NCBI GenBank assembly: GCA_029821195.1 | Contig: JALGTU010000004.1 | Coordinates: 1-45,153 of the forward strand | Length of the DNA: 45,153 bases | Direction of reading: 5' to 3' | DNA from: Candidatus Zipacnadia bacterium | GTDB taxonomy: Bacteria; Armatimonadota; Zipacnadia; Zipacnadales; Zipacnadaceae | Made by a program: the position numbers and the translations under genes | Notes under the pieces: generated by a model | Told to the model about the DNA's origin: nothing | What the model saw: only the letters and a program-made list of their open reading frames with translations | Database searches by the model: none | In this document: positions 1 to 7,789 of the stretch, one piece after another | Layout: each line of letters opens with the position of its first letter | How positions within the stretch are numbered: position 1 is the first letter of the stretch

Positions 1-110
1 TGCTCGGGGGTCTTGGTCGCCGGCTGTTGCTCCTGCGCCCACACGCTGTTCGCCATCAGGACAGAGCTGAAGAGCACGGCCACGACAGTTGCTTTCGTGA
101 GGGTTTTCAT
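1..110 (-). CDS. 5' end of a secreted protein, truncated by window edge (MKTLTKATVVAVLFSSVLMANSVWAQEQQPATKTPE...)
   Basis: ATG at 108-110 on minus strand, AAAGGAG Shine-Dalgarno just upstream, signal-peptide-like N-terminus; runs off the window. Confidence 0.7.
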   Translation of the reverse strand, partial: MKTLTKATVVAVLFSSVLMANSVWAQEQQPATKTPE

Positions 111-173
111 CGCAATGTCTCCTTTGTAGCCCTCCTGCTATGTTCGCAGGAGGAGCATCGCTGGCCCGATGTA

Positions 174-369
174 GTCGCGACACGAATGTCGCTCCTACCG
201 CGAGTTAGCCTCTGTAGGGGCACAGGTTCGTACCGCCACCGGCTGGAAGCCGGTGCCACTGAACGCCACCATAGCACCGACAGGCGAGACGCCTGTCGTA
301 CCGGGAGCCCCCCGCGGTCGGGGTACCCTTCGACAGGCTCAGGACAGGAGGGATGCCCCTCCCACAGCT
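174..369. repeat. Intergenic cluster of short hairpin repeats (GTAGGAGCGACATTCGTGTCGCGAC; CACCGGCTGGAAGCCGGTG; GACAGGCG-AGA-CGCCTGTC; CCTTCGACAGGCTCAGG; GTGGGAGGGGCATCCC)
   Basis: Inverted repeats read directly; related copies occur elsewhere in the window. Confidence 0.75.
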
Positions 370-401
370 AACTGAGGCAGCAGTAGCTCGCTTAGCCCCC
401 G

Positions 402-1046
402 TCACGGTATCCAGAACTTGCCGTCGTCCACGGCCGCAGAGCGCAGGGGCTTGGCGTGGCCGTCGAGGAAGCCGAAGCTGGCCCAGTCGTCGTGGCGGAA
501 GGCCACCCGGCTGAGCCGGTGCGAGACGTAGGAGCTGCCCATCGCGCCGACGCTCGACTTCATATCGAAGAACAGAATCAGCTCGCTCACCCGCTCCAGG
601 CTGGACATCGAGCGGGCCAGGTGCTCCTGGCCAAAGCCGGTCAGGTAGGTCAGGCTGTAGTTGATGCCGTAACTATGGGGCAGGTCGGTGCTGTTGCGGG
701 CGGTCTGGGGGCTATCGTCCACCGGGCAGATGATAATCTGCTCGCTGGCCAAGTACGGCTGGAGCAGCAGGCACCAGGTAACCCCGAGCGTGCCGTGGGA
801 GGTGTCCCAGTTTCGGGCCGGCACCAGGCGCCGCCCGTGGTCGGAACAGTACATCTGCTGGGCCTCGAGGAGCTGCTTGACCTGGGAGATGCAGGAGGCC
901 TTGTAACTGCTGCTCTTTACCCTGACGAATACCGGAAATAAGAGCGCCGCCAGGACAGCTATGACGGCGATTACGACCAGCAGTTCAATCAGGGTAAATC
1001 CGCAGGGGAATTGCCGGCGACCTCGGTTGATAGCCATAGTAGCCAC
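402..1046 (-). CDS. Prepilin-type N-terminal cleavage/methylation domain protein (pseudopilin, DGHA C-terminus)
   Basis: [27 protein letters not shown]-terminal FGFLDGHAKPL; ATG alternative start at 1037. Confidence 0.9.
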   Translation of the reverse strand: MATMAINRGRRQFPCGFTLIELLVVIAVIAVLAALLFPVFVRVKSSSYKASCISQVKQLLEAQQMYCSDHGRRLVPARNWDTSHGTLGVTWCLLLQPYLASEQIIICPVDDSPQTARNSTDLPHSYGINYSLTYLTGFGQEHLARSMSSLERVSELILFFDMKSSVGAMGSSYVSHRLSRVAFRHDDWASFGFLDGHAKPLRSAAVDDGKFWIP

Positions 1047-1101
1047 TACTTCGCGCCGAGGCCTGTCAATTCCTTGTCGCTTTGCGTTGGGCGGCCCTTA
1101 A

Positions 1102-1127
1102 TCGCGACAAGAATGTCGCTCCTACCG
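1102..1127 (-). repeat. Dispersed hairpin repeat GTAGGAG-GCGACA-TTCT-TGTCGC-GA
   Basis: Perfect 6 bp stem with TTCN loop; same family at 174-200, 15919-15941, 33276-33302. Confidence 0.75.
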
Positions 1128-1169
1128 AATGAGCGGGCGAGGCGTGGAGGTGCGGCAGTTCCTTGGTGG

Positions 1170-1817
1170 CTAGCGGCCAACGGTGATGCGGCCCTGGCCA
1201 GTGTAGCTAAGCTCGTCCTTGGAGTCTACGAAGGTCTTGATGACCGCAGCCAGGCCGGTGCTGCCGCGCCGGACGATGTCATCCTCGTCGAAGGTCTGGA
1301 AGTAGCCCGAGCCGCCCTTGGCCAGGAACAGCGGCATTGCCACCTGGTAGGCCTTGTCGTCCTCAAAGGCTCCGGTGTTGAGGGCCAGCGAGGTGATGCG
1401 CCGGTTACGCGGTGCTTCGGGGTCGTACTTGACCTTTAGTCCGGACACCTGCAGGAAGGCAGTATTAGGCAGGGGTACACGGCTGAGGCTGCGCTCGAGG
1501 GCCGCGCGGATCTGCGCGCCGGTCAGCTTGGAGACCGCCCAGGTCTCGTCGGGGGTTTGCAGCAGGCTGGCGATCTGCTGCGGCGTCGGCTGGTTCGCGG
1601 GGATGGCGCCCGACTTAAACGAGACTGCCCCGACCAGAGCGATAGTAGTATTCGACGCGGAGCACAGCGCATCCGCCGTCAGGTCGCCGAAGCTGACTTC
1701 CCGCTTGTCGGCATTGACCGTAGACAGCTCATCCGCCGCAAGCGCAAGGGTGTACACCAGTGCGGCAGCGCTCGCGGTCAACGCCACAACCACCACTATA
1801 ATCGCTACTTTTTTCAT
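1170..1817 (-). CDS. Exported protein resembling the 5'-nucleotidase C-terminal domain only
   Basis: Signal/TM N-terminus; N-D...FGDLTADAL...ALVGAVSFKSGAIPANQ...VSKLTGAQIRAALERSLS...FLQVSGLKVKYDP...YQVAMPLFLAKGGSGY; ATGA overlap with prfB stop. Confidence 0.75.
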   Translation of the reverse strand: MKKVAIIVVVVALTASAAALVYTLALAADELSTVNADKREVSFGDLTADALCSASNTTIALVGAVSFKSGAIPANQPTPQQIASLLQTPDETWAVSKLTGAQIRAALERSLSRVPLPNTAFLQVSGLKVKYDPEAPRNRRITSLALNTGAFEDDKAYQVAMPLFLAKGGSGYFQTFDEDDIVRRGSTGLAAVIKTFVDSKDELSYTGQGRITVGR

Positions 1818-2927
1818 TCCAACTCGCCACCTTGCCCGATCACGGTCTGCAGATAGGCACGGATGAACTGGTCAATTTCGCCGCTCAGTACCGCCTCTAC
1901 GTTGGACACCTCGACACCCGTGCGATGGTCTTTGACCATTGTGTACGGCTGCATCACGTACGATCTGATCTGACTGGCAAAGGCAATATCCTGCTTATTA
2001 TCGCGCAGCTTGTCAATTTCTTCGGCGCGCTGCTGGCGCTGGTGCTCGGCCAGCCGGGCCTGCAGCACCTGCATCGCGAAGCGCCGATTGGCATGCTGCG
2101 AGCGCTCGGACTGCGACTGGGCGCTAATGCCCGTCGGGACATGTGTGATCCGCACCGCTGAGTCGGTCTTATTGACGTGCTGGCCCCCGGCGCCGCTGGA
2201 CCGGAAGGTCTCAATGCGCAGCTCTTCCGGGGCGATGCTGATCTCCACGTCATCGTCTACCTCGGGTATGACATCCACCGAGGCGAAGCTGGTGTGGCGG
2301 CGCTTCGAGCTATCAAAGGGCGACAGGCGCACCAGACGATGAACGCCCACCTCGGCCCGCAGATACCCGAAGGCAGACGGTCCCACGACGCGAGCAGTGA
2401 CGTTGCGGAAGCCGGCAGCATCTCCCTCGACGAACGATACCACCTGGACCTCATAGTCGCGCCGATCACCCCACATCCGGTACATCCGCAGCAGCATCTC
2501 CGCCCAATCACACGCTTCGGTCCCGCCAGCACCAGCAGTTATGGTCAGGATGGCGTTGGCGCTGTCGTACTTGCCGCTCAGCGTGGCAGCCAGCTCCAGT
2601 TCCTGGAGCTGGGAGCGAGCCGCCTGGATCCCCACGGCAATCTCCTCGCCAACGCTCTCGTCGCTCTCCTCCTGGGCCAGCTCCAGCAGCACCCCGAGAT
2701 CGTCCAGCTTCTGGCTAAGCTCCTCCCACGGGTCCAGCGTGGCCCGCAGCGCGCTCAGCTTCTGCATCAGTTCCTGGGCGCGCTGCGAATCGTCCCAGAA
2801 ATCCGGCTCTTTGGTGCGGTTTTCAAGCTCCGCTAGCTGCGCCCGGCGTCCCGCCAAGTCAAAGACGATCCCCAACCTGCTTTAGGGTATCTTGCAGCTC
2901 CTTTAGTTGATGGTCAATATCCTGCAT
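1814..2927 (-). CDS. prfB: Peptide chain release factor 2, expressed through a programmed +1 frameshift
   Basis: SSGAGGQHVNKTDSAVRITHVPTGI; zero-frame ATG at 2927 gives MQDIDHQLKELQDTLKQVGDRL then in-frame TGA in CTTTGAC; +1 frame continues DLAGRRAQLAELENRTKEPDFWDD. Confidence 0.93.
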
Positions 2928-3055
2928 CAGCACAATAAGAAAACTCTTTCGCCGATCTACACCTTATTAGACAAGTAGGTTCGCCAATAGTTCGGTGCAA
3001 ACCGCGTGCCGAAGGCGAAACTGAGCCCTCAGCCAGTAGCTTTGAGCCCAATCAA

Positions 3056-4012
3056 CTACTCCTCCTCGTGTTGCAATTGATACAACAGCACCGCTGCCAA
3101 GTCAATCCAGCGCTCTTCGTCCGGGGACGCGGGGTCGCGTATCTTGGCGATCTCGTCCAGGATCTTCATAGCCCGACCTTTGTCGCCATCCACGTACTTG
3201 GCTACCGCCATAAAATACCTAACTTCGACGCGGCGCTTTGCGTTCGGATAGGTAGTCAGGTAGCTCTCCAGGTCCCGGTAGGCCTGCGCCGGCTGGTCGG
3301 GGAGGGCCATTATCGTCAGGTCCAGCTCGGCATCGGCTTTGGCGCCGGCCTGGTTCTCAGGGTCCAGCTCGAGGGCCCGGTTCAGGTGCTTGCGGGCCTC
3401 CTCGTACAACTGCAATTCCAGGCACAGATGTCCGAGGCGGGCATAAGCCCGGGCCTGTATGAGCGGGGCGTCCGGCGACTCGGGGACCGTAACAAGCAAG
3501 TTGACCGCCTCGATAATCTGCACAAACCACTGCTCGGGAATATACCCGTAGACCTGGAAAACCTTCTCGCCACTGCTGCCCAAGAACAGATGAAAGGGCA
3601 GCCGGTACGAGCTGTGGACCGCCCGATCTTCGTGCGCCTCGGGTAGCAGGCCGGGGACATACTTGTCAATGAAGTCGCGATTCCGCCGGTGGTGGACCTC
3701 CAGAGCGCACAGCGTGTAGCCACGCAGCATGTGCTTGACCTGCTGCTTGACCAGCGTCAGACGGTTCATCTTGTCGCACGGATCGTACTCCCGCAACTTC
3801 GCCCAGTCCTCCGCCGACATACCGGGGTGTTCCCGCCGTTCCCAGATGTAGACGTATATCGGCTTGCCGCTCTGCTGAGCCGAGCTTAAGGCCGGCTCCC
3901 AGCTTTCGTGCCAGATGTTGACCTGAGCCGAAGCGGGCAGCGCCGCCATCAACGCGCAGCCGATGCCCACCAGTACGCTGATTAACTTCTGTATCAGCCA
4001 ACGCCAGTGCAT
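3056..4012 (-). CDS. Secreted protein with thioredoxin-like N-terminal region and TPR repeats
   Basis: Signal peptide MHWRWLIQKLISVLVGIGCALMAALPASAQ; SGKPIYVYIWERR; TPR-like ARAYARLGHLCLELQLYEEARKHLNRALELDPENQ; AGGAGG SD. Confidence 0.65.
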   Translation of the reverse strand: MHWRWLIQKLISVLVGIGCALMAALPASAQVNIWHESWEPALSSAQQSGKPIYVYIWERREHPGMSAEDWAKLREYDPCDKMNRLTLVKQQVKHMLRGYTLCALEVHHRRNRDFIDKYVPGLLPEAHEDRAVHSSYRLPFHLFLGSSGEKVFQVYGYIPEQWFVQIIEAVNLLVTVPESPDAPLIQARAYARLGHLCLELQLYEEARKHLNRALELDPENQAGAKADAELDLTIMALPDQPAQAYRDLESYLTTYPNAKRRVEVRYFMAVAKYVDGDKGRAMKILDEIAKIRDPASPDEERWIDLAAVLLYQLQHEEE

Positions 4013-4045
4013 TTGTCCGCCTCCTGTGGGCGGCGAGCATAGCTA

Positions 4046-4531
4046 TCATATCCGCCGCCGGTCGGCGATGCGCATAAAGTAGTATATTTTGCGACCGACC
4101 TCGCGGTAGCCCAGCCGGGGATAGAAGGCCTGGCCGCGCTCGTTACAGGTCAGGGTCTCAATCTGACTATAAATCATACCCTCTGCCTGGAAATAGTCAA
4201 GAGCGGCATCAAGGATGGCCTTAGCCACACCCTTGCCCTGATGGTCCGCCGCCACGGCCACGTTATGAACATGGCCGGTCAGGGTTTGCCGGTCCAGCTC
4301 GGTGGTGACATAGCCGACTGGCTCACCCTCAACCTCCGCGACGAACGTTCCCGGAGGGTGGGCGGCAATCTCCGCAGCCACCTCTGCTTGCTTGCACTCC
4401 TGCCAGGGCACACCATTGCGCAGCCCAAACTGCTGCTCGATCAGCCCGACTATAGCCACCGGCCCAAATACCTCTGCGGTAATCTCCAGGAGGCGCGGTC
4501 GGTCCGATGGTTGGTACCTGCGGATTATCAT
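4046..4531 (-). CDS. GNAT family N-acetyltransferase
   Basis: VHNVAVAADHQGKGVAKAILDAALDYFQAEG motif A; FYPRLGYREVGRKIYYFM. Confidence 0.88.
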   Translation of the reverse strand: MIIRRYQPSDRPRLLEITAEVFGPVAIVGLIEQQFGLRNGVPWQECKQAEVAAEIAAHPPGTFVAEVEGEPVGYVTTELDRQTLTGHVHNVAVAADHQGKGVAKAILDAALDYFQAEGMIYSQIETLTCNERGQAFYPRLGYREVGRKIYYFMRIADRRRI

Positions 4532-4543
4532 GTGACAACTCTC

Positions 4544-6208
4544 CTACCAAACGCATCGTGCGCTCAGGGAATACGTGGGACCGGACGAGCTGTACTTGAG
4601 CTGGAAGTAAGAGTATTCCAGGGCCAGCTCTTCGATTTGGGGGAGTTCGAGCAGTGGGGAGGTGCCGTTGGCAAGCCGGGCCATGCCTTCGGCCAGGCGG
4701 TCCATCCCCATCCAGCCTTGGAGCTCCCGGTCCCAACTCAAACGTATTTTGACATTGTCCGCTCCCAGCAGTGCCAGAAAGCGCCGTTCGCCCTCGTCGT
4801 GGGCCACGAAATAGCTGTTGAGCGTGGTCTCGATCTTGCCGATCGGCTTGATGGTCGCAGCAATCATCCAGGGCAGATACATTGCACCGGCGGCATAGGC
4901 TCGGCCCTCGACTAGCGCCTGGCGGAGGCTCTCTTCACTGGTGTCGTCGGCCTCGATCATCGTGTAGGGTATGCCTACCGCCTCACTGTAGGTGGTGTTG
5001 CTGCCGTACAAAGCAGGTTTCCCCACCAGAGCCGGCTCGTAGAGTACTTGCAGGGTGCGAAACATCTCGAATAGGCCGGCCTGGATCAGATAACCATCAA
5101 AGGGCATCTGCCGCAGCATGCGTGGCCCGCCGGCGACGCCCGGATGAGCCATGATGGCCAGAGCGCCCTGGTCGTGAATCATCTCCAGAGTCTTCTTCAT
5201 AGTCATCTGCTCAGGCACCCAGGTGCGCACAAACAGCGCCAGCACTCCCCCGCTGGTGGTGTCCACATACTCACCGACGATCACCCGGAAATCAGCAGGC
5301 AACTTCCCCTGGGCACGCAGGCGAGCCGCGGTCTGCTGGGCGCGCTGCGCTCCGTCAATACGATTGCGGTCGGCGATGACCACCGCCTTCAGACCGCGCT
5401 GGGCCGCCCGCAGCAGCATCTTCTCCATAGCGGCTGCGGAATCAAAGGAGGTGTTGCTCGCCACGCGCAGATCAATTGGTACCATCCCCTCCCCCGAGGT
5501 CACCTCGGTCAGGCTGTCAGGCAACAGCGCCAGGAGCCGGGGGGCCACCAGATCCGCCAAGAGATCGCGGCAAAGATACTGTGGCCGGCCCAGCACCGCC
5601 TCGAGCGTTTCCAGCTCTGCGTCCTCATACTGCCGGCGTGTCCACCAGTAAGCTGTGGCCAGGGCCACGCGTTTGAGCGCGAGATCGTCGTCCTCGTTCA
5701 TCTGCTGTACTTCCTGGGCGGCGATCCTGTAGGGGTTTGCCCAGCCCCGCTGCTGCAGCCACGAGGAGTTCACATAGTCGTCGTAGGACCACTCATCCCA
5801 ATTGCGGCCCGGGTCGAACTCGGGCAGAAAACTGGGACTGAATTCCGGAGCCATCCGCCACTGCCGGCCTATATCAATGGGGTAACGGCAGGCAATGTCA
5901 GGCGCCTGGCCGACCAGGTCGCCGGGCGGGGCACGATAGAGGCTTTGCCAGTCGCTCTCCGGCTCGACGGAGACAGCCCAGTCCGGCGCAGGCAGTTGTT
6001 CGCGGATTATCTCGTGCCAGGAGGCGTAACGGGATGTAATATCTATCACCGGCTGGGCGGAAATCTGCGCGGACTCGGGGAGATAGTCAGGTGATGCCCA
6101 GAGGCGAGCGGGCCCGCCAACCAGCAAAACGCAGGTCGCAATAGCGAGGGTTAACCAAGATTGTGCTGCTGCGTCGCACACACGTGTGCCAATTGCTGAT
6201 CGCGTCAC
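4544..6208 (-). CDS. Exported PHP-like protein with apparently degenerate metal-binding motifs
   Basis: AAMEKMLLRAAQRGLKAVVIADRN...VIVGEYVDTTSGGVLALF...MIHDQGALAIMAHPGVAGG; hydrophobic N-terminus. Confidence 0.6.
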   Translation of the reverse strand: MTRSAIGTRVCDAAAQSWLTLAIATCVLLVGGPARLWASPDYLPESAQISAQPVIDITSRYASWHEIIREQLPAPDWAVSVEPESDWQSLYRAPPGDLVGQAPDIACRYPIDIGRQWRMAPEFSPSFLPEFDPGRNWDEWSYDDYVNSSWLQQRGWANPYRIAAQEVQQMNEDDDLALKRVALATAYWWTRRQYEDAELETLEAVLGRPQYLCRDLLADLVAPRLLALLPDSLTEVTSGEGMVPIDLRVASNTSFDSAAAMEKMLLRAAQRGLKAVVIADRNRIDGAQRAQQTAARLRAQGKLPADFRVIVGEYVDTTSGGVLALFVRTWVPEQMTMKKTLEMIHDQGALAIMAHPGVAGGPRMLRQMPFDGYLIQAGLFEMFRTLQVLYEPALVGKPALYGSNTTYSEAVGIPYTMIEADDTSEESLRQALVEGRAYAAGAMYLPWMIAATIKPIGKIETTLNSYFVAHDEGERRFLALLGADNVKIRLSWDRELQGWMGMDRLAEGMARLANGTSPLLELPQIEELALEYSYFQLKYSSSGPTYSLSARCVW

Positions 6209-6210
6209 CT

Positions 6211-6804
6211 TTATGCCGTAGGCTGCAGGGGTAATATGTCGGGAATGACTTCGAGATCGTCTTCCAGCAAACCCATGGGGAGTTCAAAGGCACGGCCCAC
6301 GCTGTTAAAGCCCAACTTCTCCAGGGCCTCGGCAGCCTGCTGCTTCATAACCGGCTTTCGCTTATCTGCCAGCGCTCCGGTGGCGGCTTCCTTAAGCAGC
6401 GGAAGGGCGCGGCGATCCCCGATCTCGCCGAGCGTCCACGCCGCCCGGGCGCGGAACTGTTCCCCCAGATGTGTATTCTTCAGCACCTCGCTAACCTGGG
6501 CGACAACCGGGTTTTCCCGCTCGGTAACCTCAATCTGCCGCCCGTGCTTGACCAGGGCCACCGCGGCCTTGTCGCACAGCTTGCCATCGCTGGAGAGCGC
6601 TTCAGTAAGCAGCCTGACAGCCTGGCGATCCGCCAGGTTAGCCAACGCAACGATGGCTTGTTCCCGCGCGCTAACCTGGGGCGACTCAATCTTCCGGCTC
6701 AGCTCCTCAATGGGAGGTATGGCACAGCCGGCCAGCAGGCCCGCAACTATCCCGATCATTACCGCTACCGTCACTACCCTGGCTACATACATCATTATGG
6801 CCAA
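6211..6804 (-). CDS. HEAT-repeat lipoprotein
   Basis: Lipobox-like LLAGC; AREQAIVALANLADRQAVRLLTEAL... FRARAAWTLGEIGDRRALPLLKEA; ATG alternative at 6795. Confidence 0.75.
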   Translation of the reverse strand: MAIMMYVARVVTVAVMIGIVAGLLAGCAIPPIEELSRKIESPQVSAREQAIVALANLADRQAVRLLTEALSSDGKLCDKAAVALVKHGRQIEVTERENPVVAQVSEVLKNTHLGEQFRARAAWTLGEIGDRRALPLLKEAATGALADKRKPVMKQQAAEALEKLGFNSVGRAFELPMGLLEDDLEVIPDILPLQPTA

Positions 6805-6831
6805 CCCTCTCCAACGATGATTCTGGAGCTG

Positions 6832-7755
6832 TTACTCAGCGGCGGCCTGCCGCACCCAGTAGTGCGGGTCACGACCTGCCTGCTCCAGTACACTGTCGGC
6901 TTTGCTATCCTGCCCTTGGGGCGGCGAGACTCTCTGCAGAGAATCAACAGCGGCCATGCGCACATCTCCGATCTCGTCCCGGGCCGCTTCAACCAGTGCC
7001 TCAAAGCCGCGGAGGGCGCCGCCGCTTTCGCAGGCGCCTTTGCTCAGAGCGTCGCCCAGCGCGTAGGCGACGGCAGTGCGCTCCCGGATATCGCCCGGCT
7101 CAGTACCGCTGGTGGCAACTCGCTCACCCAGCGCATCAATGGCTTCGGCGGTGCCGATGGCACCCAGCGCGCCAGCAGCGGCCACGCGCAACTGCCAGGA
7201 GTTATCCGGCTCTCCTTCTGCGACAATTGGCTGATAAACAAGTGCCTGCTTCAATTGCGGGACCGCTTCTTCGGCAGCGAGTGCGCCCAAGGCCTGCGCC
7301 GCACTGATGCGAACCACCAATTCTTCGGCATCATTACCCACCAGGCGGGCCAGCGCCGCCGCCGCGTCCTGACCATTTACCCGCCCCAGCGCCTGGGCTC
7401 CGGCAGCCCGCACAGTGGCACTGGGGTGGTCGAGCATCTCGCTGAGGACCTCGGCAGCGGAGGAACGGCCCAACTCGCCCAGCATCACCGCGCTGCGCCA
7501 CTTGACGTCGGGGTCCTGGCCCTGGGCCAAGTCGAGCACTTTGGGATAGAGCTGCACGCCGCGCTCGCCGAGCTGTTCCATCGCCTGCGCCGCTTCCTTA
7601 TGGTCGGCGGCGATAATGGCCGCGAGCAGCTCGGCGGTTTTGCCCACCCGCTGCAAGTAGGTAAGATAGTAGCCGCCGGCCGCGACCAACACGACGATCA
7701 CCGTTATCAGTACTGTCCGCCGATTCACGCTTGTTTCTCCCCTTTGAGCAGCCAA
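6832..7755 (-). CDS. Membrane-anchored HEAT-repeat protein
   Basis: N-terminal TM VLITVIVVLVAAGGYYLTYL; repeated AAGALGAIGTAEAIDALGE, AAQALGALAAEEAVPQLKQ; likelier GTG start at 7728 with AGGGGAG SD. Confidence 0.8.
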   Translation of the reverse strand: MAAQRGETSVNRRTVLITVIVVLVAAGGYYLTYLQRVGKTAELLAAIIAADHKEAAQAMEQLGERGVQLYPKVLDLAQGQDPDVKWRSAVMLGELGRSSAAEVLSEMLDHPSATVRAAGAQALGRVNGQDAAAALARLVGNDAEELVVRISAAQALGALAAEEAVPQLKQALVYQPIVAEGEPDNSWQLRVAAAGALGAIGTAEAIDALGERVATSGTEPGDIRERTAVAYALGDALSKGACESGGALRGFEALVEAARDEIGDVRMAAVDSLQRVSPPQGQDSKADSVLEQAGRDPHYWVRQAAAE

Positions 7756-7789
7756 GAGCGCTGCTTTACTCGTATCTCACACACCACCA

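Noticed and set aside
205-405. Short ORFs with LSLSKG/PEPAEG-like peptides (205..405 -, 30694..30960 -)
   Set aside because: Translation of the dispersed CCTTCGRCAGGCTCAGG repeat, not genes
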